Shown piece by piece: positions 8,721-16,400 of a stretch of DNA of 36,715 nt. Numbering within the stretch: the first letter of the stretch is position 1; the number at the start of each line of letters is the position of its first letter. A model generated the notes under the pieces. The model saw only the letters and a program-made list of their open reading frames with translations, did no database searches and had not been told where the DNA came from. Both the position numbers and the translations under genes were made by a program. The DNA is from Polaromonas sp. (GTDB lineage Bacteria > Pseudomonadota > Gammaproteobacteria > Burkholderiales > Burkholderiaceae_C), in the NCBI GenBank assembly GCA_021731285.1, contig JAKFXR010000098.1, positions 1 to 36,715 of the forward strand. The letters run 5' to 3'.

Positions 8721-9629
8721 ATGAATCTCCCATCCAAAGTCAAAATCGTCGACGTCGGTCCACGCGACGGCCTGCAGAATGAAAAAGGCGAGGTGCCCGC
8801 TTCGGTCAAGATCGAGCTGGTGCATCGCTTGCAGGACGCGGGTCTGACCGAGATTGAAGTCACCAGCTTTGTCTCGCCCAAGTGGGTGCCGCAGATGGCT
8901 GACAACGCGGAGGTCATGGCTGGCATCAGGCGCAAACCGGGTGTGCGTTATTCGGTGCTCACCCCCAACCTCAAGGGTTTTGAGGCGGCCTTGCTGTCAA
9001 AACCCGACGAGATTGTGGTGTTTGCTGCAGCCAGCGAAGCCTTCAGCCAGCGCAACATCAATTGCTCCATCGAAGAAAGCATTGAACGCTTTCGGGCCGT
9101 GGCCGAGGCCGCACACGCCAACAACATCTATGTGCGCGGCGCCATCTCCTGCGCGGTCGGCTGCCCTTACGAAGGTGAAGTATCGACTGAAAGGGTGGAG
9201 ATGGTGGCGCGCCTGCTCAAGGGCATTGGTGTGCAGCATGTGGGCGTGGCCGACACCATAGGCGTGGGCACGCCGCTCAAGGTGCAGCGCGCCATGGAGG
9301 CGACGCTCAAGCACTACAACATCAACGATGTGTCGGGCCATTTCCACGACACCTATGGCCAGGCGCTGGGCAACACGCTGGCCTGCCTGCAGATGGGCGT
9401 GTGGCAGTACGACGCCTCCTCTGCCGGACTGGGCGGCTGCCCTTACGCCAAGGGCGCCACAGGCAATGTGGCCACTGAAGACGTGGTCTACATGCTGCAG
9501 GGCATGGGCATAGAGACCGGCATCGACCTGGACAAACTCGTCGACGCAGGCAAGTTCATCAGTGACTTCCTCGGGCGAAAACCCAACTCGCGGGCGGCCA
9601 CAGCTTTGCTGAACAAGAGGGCTGGCTAG
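8721..9629 (+). CDS. mvaB: Hydroxymethylglutaryl-CoA lyase
   Basis: This 302-residue TIM-barrel lyase cleaves HMG-CoA to acetyl-CoA and acetoacetate, the last step of leucine degradation. The N-terminal motif VDVGPRDGLQNEK carries the catalytic Arg and metal-ligand Asp. The metal-binding HFHDTYGQALGN follows, and the signature GLGGCPYAKGATGNVATEDVV holds the active-site Cys240. The length is normal for the bacterial enzyme. The ATG at 8721 has GAAAGAG upstream at suitable spacing. It completes the pathway begun by liuB, liuC and liuD, although it is set apart by the reductase gene and a repeat. It could also be named liuE. Confidence 0.95.
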   Translation: MNLPSKVKIVDVGPRDGLQNEKGEVPASVKIELVHRLQDAGLTEIEVTSFVSPKWVPQMADNAEVMAGIRRKPGVRYSVLTPNLKGFEAALLSKPDEIVVFAAASEAFSQRNINCSIEESIERFRAVAEAAHANNIYVRGAISCAVGCPYEGEVSTERVEMVARLLKGIGVQHVGVADTIGVGTPLKVQRAMEATLKHYNINDVSGHFHDTYGQALGNTLACLQMGVWQYDASSAGLGGCPYAKGATGNVATEDVVYMLQGMGIETGIDLDKLVDAGKFISDFLGRKPNSRAATALLNKRAG

Positions 9630-9630
9630 T

Positions 9631-9710
9631 GCGCCGCGCCGGGCCGTCCCAAGCAAGCACGGCCCCCTCAGGGGGCAGAGAGTTACACGGAGTGAACGAA
9701 CGTGGGGGCT
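9631..9710 (-). repeat. GC-rich palindromic intergenic repeat, copy 2 (reverse)
   Basis: Read on the minus strand, this segment begins GCAGCCCCCACGTTCGTTCAC and passes through GTAACTCTCTGCCCCCTGAGGGGGCC. This matches the 5' half of copy 1 at 8574. The second half (GGGACGGCCCGGCGCGGC) is diverged. It fills the gap between mvaB and the YbaK-DUF1289 gene. Its edge overlaps the first possible start codon of that gene (GTG at 9702), so it may supply translation-initiation sequence. Confidence 0.7.
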
Positions 9711-10475
9711 GCTAACGTGTGTGGTGCGGAGTTGATTAGCTTGCCTGATGGTGTGCAACGCGTAGCGAAGGTGCTGCAGTCCAAAGGCCACCCGCACATG
9801 CCCGTGATGCTTGACGACGCAGCCCGCACCGCGCAGCAGGCAGCCGATGCGCTGGGCATCGCGCTGGGCCAGATCGCCAAGAGCATCATCTTCCGGCGCA
9901 AGTCGGACGACGCTGCGGTGCTTGTCATCACTTCGGGTGATCAACGGGTGGACGAGAAGAAAGTCGAAGCCCTGCTGGGAACCGAAGGCAGGCGATTGGG
10001 CCGCGCGGATGCGGCCTTTGTGAAAGAAAAAACCGGGTTCTCCATAGGCGGGGTGTCGCCGCTTGGCCATGCCACGCCCAGCATCACGCTGATCGACAAA
10101 CTGCTTTTCCGCTTTGAAGAAATCTGGGCTGCGGCCGGGCACCCGCATGGCGTATTCAAACTCAGCCCCGAGCAACTGGTGTCGCTGACCGGCGCGCCTG
10201 TGGCCGATGTGGCGGTTGACCCGGTGCTTGAAAAGCAGGCCCTGGCGCATGCTGTTTTTCTGGTGAGCGGCCGTGCCCGCGAGATCAGGGGGCAATCCGC
10301 TGATTTGCCTTCACCCTGCATCTCGGTGTGCCGCATGGATGCGGGCGGCATGTGCGAGGGCTGCTTTCGCACCGGCGCCGAGATCGCTGCATGGAGCCAG
10401 GCGAGCGACGTGCACAAACGTCAGATCTGGGATTTGATCGAGCAGCGCATCAGCGCCCTGCAGCCACAGCCATGA
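9702..10475 (+). CDS. YbaK/EbsC aminoacyl-tRNA deacylase domain fused to DUF1289
   Basis: This 257-residue protein has two recognisable parts. Residues ~15-170 are a YbaK/EbsC domain, the fold that hydrolyses mischarged Cys-tRNA(Pro) and relatives. It contains ARTAQQAADALGIALGQIAKSI, the conserved KSIIFR lysine region, and FSIGGVSPLGH. Residues ~205-250 are a DUF1289 Cys cluster (SPCISVCRMDAGGMCEGCFRT, four cysteines), which suggests metal binding. The two are usually separate proteins as far as I know. The start is uncertain: GTG at 9702 lies on the edge of a repeat, while GTG at 9717 has GGGGG a short distance upstream and is the better choice. The stop overlaps the next start as ATGA, indicating coupling to the isomerase-like gene. 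Confidence 0.85.
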   Translation: MGAANVCGAELISLPDGVQRVAKVLQSKGHPHMPVMLDDAARTAQQAADALGIALGQIAKSIIFRRKSDDAAVLVITSGDQRVDEKKVEALLGTEGRRLGRADAAFVKEKTGFSIGGVSPLGHATPSITLIDKLLFRFEEIWAAAGHPHGVFKLSPEQLVSLTGAPVADVAVDPVLEKQALAHAVFLVSGRAREIRGQSADLPSPCISVCRMDAGGMCEGCFRTGAEIAAWSQASDVHKRQIWDLIEQRISALQPQP

Positions 10476-11113
10476 AACACATCACCTTTTACCTGGACTT
10501 CATCTCGCCCTATGCCTGGCTGGCGTTTGAAAAATTACCCGAGACACTCAAGGGCTTGAGCTACAGCGTGAGCTACAAGCCACTGCTGTTTGCGGGCTTG
10601 CTCAAGCACCACGGTCAGCTGGGCCCCGCAGAAATCGCCAGCAAGCGCGACTGGACTTACCGCCAGGTGTTGTGGCTGGCGCAGCAGCAGGGCACGGCGC
10701 TGCAGATGCCGGCCAGCCATCCTTTCAACCCGCTGCCGCTGCTGCGCCTGGCGGTGGCCTGCGATACGCGGGGACTGCCCAACCGTTTTGTCTGCGAAAC
10801 AATCTTCAGGCATGTGTGGACCGGTGGTGCGGACGCCTCGGACCCGCAGCGCCTGGCCGCCCTCGCCACGCAACTCTCGCCACAGCGCGCGCTGGATGGT
10901 GACGATGTCAAGGCACAGTTGAAGGCGCACAGCGACGAAGCGCTGGCGCAAGGTGTTTTTGGTGTGCCCACGCTGGTGGTGGACGGCAAGGCCTTCTGGG
11001 GCTTGGATGCGCTGCCCATGCTGCGTGACTATCTGTCCGGCCATGACTGGTTTCAGGGCGGTGCATGGGATGGCGTCAGTCAGGTGACGCAAGGAATCTC
11101 GCGCCAGAAGTAG
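10472..11113 (+). CDS. 2-hydroxychromene-2-carboxylate isomerase family protein (DsbA/GST-kappa fold)
   Basis: This 213-residue protein begins MKHITFYLDFISPYAWLAFEK, the classic start of the HCCA isomerase / glutathione-transferase kappa family, with Ser12 at the glutathione-activating position. The thioredoxin-fold helical insertion follows. The C-terminal part GVFGVPTLVVDGKAFWGLDALPML contains the cis-Pro motif (VPT) and the terminal strand region. Family members isomerise aromatic-catabolism intermediates such as hydroxychromene carboxylate, or act as glutathione-dependent oxidoreductases. No naphthalene-type pathway genes are nearby, so the substrate is open. The ATG at 10472 overlaps the previous stop by four bases. 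Confidence 0.88.
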   Translation: MKHITFYLDFISPYAWLAFEKLPETLKGLSYSVSYKPLLFAGLLKHHGQLGPAEIASKRDWTYRQVLWLAQQQGTALQMPASHPFNPLPLLRLAVACDTRGLPNRFVCETIFRHVWTGGADASDPQRLAALATQLSPQRALDGDDVKAQLKAHSDEALAQGVFGVPTLVVDGKAFWGLDALPMLRDYLSGHDWFQGGAWDGVSQVTQGISRQK

Positions 11114-11291
11114 ATGGTCGCGCGCAACACGTGCGTGCTGGAAGATTCTCTTCGGGTTTTCCCTTGAGTTGTCAGTCGCTGTTAAGTTTGGTGCAAGCTC
11201 CTGTTGGTTTCAGGTCAGGGCTGGGTCAGTGTCTCCATCAACAATCGCGTCAGTTCCCATGTCGGGCGCGTTAATTATTGGAGACAACCTC

Positions 11292-12968
11292 ATGTCAGTA
11301 GCTATCGACAACAGACCCATGACCGCGGAGCAGAAGAAAGTGATCTTCGCTTCGTCGCTGGGCACGGTATTTGAGTGGTACGACTTTTACCTGTACGGTT
11401 CGCTCGCGGCAATTATTGCCAAGCAGTTTTTCTCGGGCCTGGACCCTTCGGCCGCTTACATTTTTGCCCTGCTTGCATTTGCCGCCGGCTTCCTGGTACG
11501 CCCGTTCGGCGCGCTGGTGTTTGGCCGGTTGGGCGACATGATTGGCCGCAAGTACACCTTTCTGGTCACCATCGTGATCATGGGTGCGGCGACATTCATC
11601 GTGGGCTTGCTTCCCAGCTACGCCACGATTGGTATTGCCGCCCCCATTATTCTTGTCGCCTTGCGCATGCTTCAGGGCCTGGCACTCGGTGGTGAATATG
11701 GTGGCGCCGCTACTTATGTGGCCGAGCATTCGCCGCAAGGTCAGCGCGGTTTTTACACCTCATGGATCCAGACCACTGCCACGCTGGGATTGTTCCTGTC
11801 GTTGATGGTGATTCTGGGCGTGCGTCAGGCCGTTGGCGAAGCCGCATTTGCCGATTGGGGCTGGCGTGTTCCTTTCCTGGTGTCCATTTTGCTGTTGGCC
11901 GTGTCGGTTTACATTCGTCTGTCGATGAATGAGTCGCCAGCCTTCCAGAAAATGAAGGCCGAAGGCAAGACCTCCAAGGCACCTTTGTCCGAATCCTTCG
12001 GCCAATGGAAAAACCTGAAAATCGTGATTCTTGCCTTGCTGGGCTTGACTGCGGGTCAGGCTGTGGTCTGGTACACCGGTCAGTTCTACGCACTGTTCTT
12101 CCTGACGACGATTGCCAAGGTCGACGGCGTGACCGCCAACTTGCTGATTGCTGCCGCCCTCGTGGTGGGCACGCCATTCTTCATCTTCTTTGGCATGCTG
12201 TCGGACAAGATTGGCCGCAAGCCCATCATCATGGCCGGCTGCCTGCTGGGTGCAGTGACTTACTTCGCCGTGTTCCCCATGCTGCTGCAGTACGCCAACC
12301 CGGCGCTGAAAAACGCACACGACACGGTGACTGTGACCGTCACGGCCGATCCGAAATCATGCTCTTTCCAGGGCAGCCCGATTGCACGGGAGATTGACTT
12401 CACCAGTTCTTGCGACCAGGCCAAACGCGTGCTGGCACAGAACTTCATCCCGTACAAGAACGTTGCAGGTCCTGCGGGCTCCATCGCCACGGTTCAAATC
12501 GGAACCACCACAGTGCCCGCACTGAACGCAACCCTGAACGACAAGCGCAATGCGTTCTCAGCCGAGAGCGCCAAGGGCATCGCTGAATTCAAGAAAGCCG
12601 TGCTTGACAACGCAAAAGCAAATGGCCTGACCGCCAAGGCTGACGACAAGAGCATGAACAAACTCATGATTGGTGTCATTCTTGTGTACCTCGTGATCCT
12701 GGTCACCATGGTGTACGGCCCGATTGCTGCCATGCTGGTGGAATTGTTCCCAACGCGGATCCGCTACACGTCGATGAGCTTGCCGTACCACATTGGTAAC
12801 GGATGGTTTGGTGGCTTGTTGCCTACCACCGCGTTTGCGATGGTGGCGGCTACCGGCGATATTTACTATGGCCTGTGGTATCCGGTTGTTGTTGCGGCGG
12901 GCACCTTCGTGATCGGCATGCTGCTGGTCAGGGAAACCAAAGACGTGGATATCTACGCCAACGACTGA
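11292..12968 (+). CDS. MFS transporter of the metabolite:H+ symporter (MHS) type with a large extra-membrane loop
   Basis: This 558-residue inner-membrane transporter has twelve predicted helices. SSLGTVFEWYDFYLYG at the N terminus, GRLGDMIGRKYTF (loop 2-3) and the related SDKIGRKPII (loop 8-9) are hallmarks of the MHS branch, which imports organic acids and related solutes with protons. Residues ~338-452, between helices 9 and 10, form a ~115-residue non-membrane segment. It contains two cysteines (PKSCSFQG and TSSCDQ) and a helical Lys/Ala-rich stretch, predicted to face the periplasm; ordinary MHS members of ~430-450 residues lack it. The ATG at 11292 follows GGAGA with good spacing. The 178-bp gap upstream shows no strong promoter. 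The substrate is unknown. Confidence 0.9.
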   Translation: MSVAIDNRPMTAEQKKVIFASSLGTVFEWYDFYLYGSLAAIIAKQFFSGLDPSAAYIFALLAFAAGFLVRPFGALVFGRLGDMIGRKYTFLVTIVIMGAATFIVGLLPSYATIGIAAPIILVALRMLQGLALGGEYGGAATYVAEHSPQGQRGFYTSWIQTTATLGLFLSLMVILGVRQAVGEAAFADWGWRVPFLVSILLLAVSVYIRLSMNESPAFQKMKAEGKTSKAPLSESFGQWKNLKIVILALLGLTAGQAVVWYTGQFYALFFLTTIAKVDGVTANLLIAAALVVGTPFFIFFGMLSDKIGRKPIIMAGCLLGAVTYFAVFPMLLQYANPALKNAHDTVTVTVTADPKSCSFQGSPIAREIDFTSSCDQAKRVLAQNFIPYKNVAGPAGSIATVQIGTTTVPALNATLNDKRNAFSAESAKGIAEFKKAVLDNAKANGLTAKADDKSMNKLMIGVILVYLVILVTMVYGPIAAMLVELFPTRIRYTSMSLPYHIGNGWFGGLLPTTAFAMVAATGDIYYGLWYPVVVAAGTFVIGMLLVRETKDVDIYAND

Positions 12969-12982
12969 AAATAAACGGAAAG

Positions 12983-13058
12983 CCCTTCCCGGTGAAAACG
13001 GGAGGGCCCCCACTTGCAAACCTCGACAGGCTCCCGTTCAAGGGCGGGGGTCTTTTTT
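12983..13058 (+). terminator. Probable rho-independent terminator after the MFS gene
   Basis: Two stem-loops follow the transporter stop. The first is CCCTTCCCG paired with CGGGAGGG (12983-13006). The second pairs AGGGCCCCC near 13003-13011 with GGGGGTC just before a run of six T (13053-13058), with G-U pairs and a long loop. The T run ends 16 bases before the start of the small gene at 13075, so read-through may control that gene. Confidence 0.55.
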
Positions 13059-13074
13059 ATTGGAGACATTCGAA

Positions 13075-13230
13075 ATGTGGAAAATTGCTATTGGATTTAT
13101 TGCCTTTGCCGGTCTTGCCCTTTTTATCCTGAGTACAGGTGGCGATATAGATCTGAGCGGTGAAAAGCACGGCGGAGACGTCGCTCATCCCCCTGCTGCG
13201 GCAAGCTCGGCTCCAGCACCGGCCCGCTAG
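13075..13230 (+). CDS. 51-residue single-span membrane microprotein
   Basis: This short open frame encodes 51 residues. It begins MWKIAIGFIAFAGLALFIL, one clear transmembrane segment right at the N terminus. A polar part with GGDIDLSGEKHGGDVAH follows, then a Pro/Ala-rich tail ending APAPAR. GGAGA lies eight bases before the ATG, a strong ribosome binding site identical to that of the transporter gene upstream. I recall similar short proteins in Comamonadaceae but cannot name one with a known role. It sits between the MHS transporter and a rho-independent terminator at 13312, so it may be a transporter accessory peptide expressed by read-through. Confidence 0.7.
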   Translation: MWKIAIGFIAFAGLALFILSTGGDIDLSGEKHGGDVAHPPAAASSAPAPAR

Positions 13231-13311
13231 CGCGGGGAGCGCTGAAAGACCGGACGCTGCTGACACCGCGCCAGCGAGTGGCTTTCATATCGTTTGACAG
13301 CATGCGCTCAC

Positions 13312-13331
13312 AGGCCCTTCGGGGCCTTTTT
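13312..13331 (+). terminator. Rho-independent terminator (GGCCC-TTCG-GGGCC hairpin)
   Basis: The stem AGGCCC/GGGCCT is closed by a stable TTCG tetraloop and followed by a short T run. It ends the transporter/microprotein unit. The remaining ~108 bases before the double uvrA gene contain a possible -10 box TAGAAT at 13404-13409, without a good -35 partner. I see no LexA-type CTGT-N8-ACAG site. Confidence 0.75.
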
Positions 13332-13439
13332 GACGTCCGTGCGACAAACTCTTTCTTCTGCGGGGTCAATTTTTTGCTGCAGGTACGGGGCCGGACAGAC
13401 TCCTAGAATGTTTGACCTCTTCAGGAAAGATAGCCATAC

Positions 13440-16400
13440 ATGTCCCAGGGAACCATCCGCATTCGCGGTGCGCGCCAGCACAACCTCAAAAACATCGATC
13501 TGGATATTCGCACCGGTGAAATGACGGTGGTCACCGGCCCCAGCGGCTCCGGCAAGTCCTCGCTGGTGTTCGACACCCTGTTTGCCGAAGGCCAGCGCCG
13601 CTACGTGGAGACCTTTTCCGCGTATGCGCGGCAGTTTCTGGACCGCATGGACAAACCCGCGGTGGACAAGGTCGAGGGTGTGCCACCGGCCATTGCGATT
13701 GACCAGACCAACCCGGTGCGCAGCTCACGCTCCACCGTCGGCACGATGACAGAGCTCAACGACCATTTGAAGCTGCTTTATGCCCGTGCCGCGCAACTGT
13801 TTGACTCAAAAACCGCGCAGGCCGTGCGGCATGACACACCCGAGTCGATCTATGCGGAACTGATGGCGCGTACCGCAGGCAGCGATGCAAGAGTAGTCAT
13901 GACCTTTCCGGTTGAATTGCCGGGAAATACCACGGCTGAAGAAGTGACCCAATGGTTGTCCGCCAGTGGTTTCACACGTGTGCATGCCGAGCGCGTGGTG
14001 GCCACGTCTGCCGGCCCGCACAAGCTGCTGGACGTGGTGGCTGACCGGTTCAAGGTGCAGACTGCAGAGAAGGCGCGAGTCATTGAAGCGGTTGAACTTG
14101 CCTTGAAGCGCGGCGGCCGTTTAAATGTTTACGTTCAGGGCACCGGGGAAAATGCAACAGAGGAGATGTGGCGCTTTTCCACCGGCCTGCATTGCCCCGA
14201 CAGCGACCTGCGCTACGCCGATCCGACGCCATCCCTGTTTTCTTTCAACTCGGCCATGGGCGCCTGTGAAACCTGCCGGGGTTTTGGCCGTGTGATCGGT
14301 GTCGACTATGGGCTGGTGATTCCGAACGACAAATTGACCTTGCGGGCCGGTGCCATCAAGACCTTGCAGACACCGGCCTGGGCCGAGAACCAGGACGACC
14401 TGATGCGCCACGCCGAGGCGGCAGGTGTACCGCGCGACACGCCCTGGTACAAACTCACGCCGGAGCAACAGCACTGGGTGATTGACGGTACGCCGGCCTA
14501 TAAAAATGGGCAATGGAAAAAGCAGTGGTACGGCATCAAGCGCTTTTTTGCCTACCTGGAAACCAAGGCCTACAAGATGCACATCCGTGTGCTGCTGTCC
14601 AAGTACCGCAGTTACACGCCGTGCGAAAGCTGTGGCGGCGCGCGGCTGAAACTGGAGGCGCTGCTGTGGCGGCTGGGCTCCAAAGAGGCCGCCGACGCCG
14701 CGCTGCCGCCGGGCAAGCGCTTCATGCCGGTGGGCGTGAGCTGGAGCCGCGCGCAGCTGGAGGCCATGCCGGGCCTGAGCGTGCACGATTTGATGCAGCT
14801 GCCGATAGACAGATTGCGCGACTTTTTCAACGGACTGACCCCCGCTGCGCTTGACGATGGCAGCGCGCCTGACGCCGAGTTCAAGGCGCTCAAATCGCTG
14901 TTCGAAGAAATCCACACCCGCCTCAAATACCTGTGCGACGTCGGCATTGGCTACCTGACCCTGGACCGCCAGAGCCGCACACTGTCCGGCGGCGAGGTGC
15001 AGCGCATCAACCTCACCACGGCGCTTGGCACTTCGCTGGTCAACACGCTGTTTGTGCTGGACGAGCCGTCCATCGGCCTGCATCCGCGCGACATGAACCG
15101 CATCACCCAGGCCATGCACCGGCTGCGTGATGCAGGCAACACCCTGGTGGTGGTTGAGCACGACCCGGCCGTGATGCTGGCCGCCGACCGCATGATTGAC
15201 ATGGGGCCGGGTCCGGGTGAGAAGGGCGGGCAGATCGTGTTTGACGGCACGCCCGAAGATCTCAAACATGCCGACACTCTGACCGGTGCCTACCTGGGTT
15301 CGCGCAAGCAGGTCGGCATGGGACTGAAGCGCGCCGTGAGCGACAACACGCCGCGCCTGATTCTGGAGGGCGCGCGCGATCACAACCTGAAGAACCTGAC
15401 GGTGGAGTTTCCGCTGCAGCGTCTGGTGTGTGTCACCGGTGTCAGCGGTTCGGGCAAGTCAACCCTGATGCAGGACATTCTGGCCCCGGCCCTGTTGCGG
15501 CAATTTGGCAAGGCGACGGAGACACCCGGTCAACACGACCGGCTGATGGGCGCTGATTATTTGACCGACGTGGTGTTTGTCGATCAGTCGCCGATTGGCA
15601 AGACGGCGCGCTCCAACCCGGCCAGTTATGTTGGCGCCTGGGACGCGATACGCGAGCTGTTTGCGCAGGCGCCGCTGGCCCGCCAGCGCAGCTACACCGC
15701 AAGCAAGTTCAGCTTCAACAACGGCGACGGGCGCTGCCCGACCTGTGGCGGCTCGGGCTTCGAGCATGTGGAAATGCAGTTTCTGAGCGACGTCTACCTG
15801 CGTTGTCCCGACTGCGACGGCAAACGCTACCGGCCCGAGATTCTGGAAGTGACGATAGAGCGCAAGGCTCTGGGCGATGTGCATCCACGCCTGATGAATG
15901 TGGCGGACGTGCTGGACCTGACGGTGAGCCAGGCCAGCCATCTGTTTGCGCAGGACCGCGAAGTGATTCGCGCCTTGCAGCCAATTGTGGATGTGGGCCT
16001 GGAATACGTGAAGCTGGGCCAGCCCGTGCCCACGCTGTCGGGTGGCGAGGCGCAGCGCCTCAAGCTGGCGGGCTTTCTGGCCGGGGCATCGAAGACGGCA
16101 AGTGCCAGCCGCCAGCCGCTGGCACTGAAAAACATCAACCGCGGCACGCTCTTCCTGTTTGACGAGCCGACCACCGGCCTGCATTTCGACGACATCGCCA
16201 AGCTGATGCGCGCGCTGCGAAAACTGCTGGACGTCGGCCACTCGCTGATCATCATCGAGCACAACCTGGACGTGATCCGCTCTGCCGACTGGCTGATAGA
16301 CCTGGGGCCCGAGGGCGGCGAAGCAGGCGGTCTGCTGGTGGCCCAGGGCACGCCCGAAGAAGTGCGCCAGCATCCCAGCTCCCACACGGCGCTGGCGCTG

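Noticed and set aside
8997-10295. A 432-codon minus-strand open frame across mvaB and the YbaK gene
   Set aside because: It spans two well-supported genes and an intergenic repeat, and its translation has no recognisable motif.
13332-13439. An SOS (LexA) box upstream of the double uvrA
   Set aside because: No CTGT-N8-ACAG or close variant is present in this gap.
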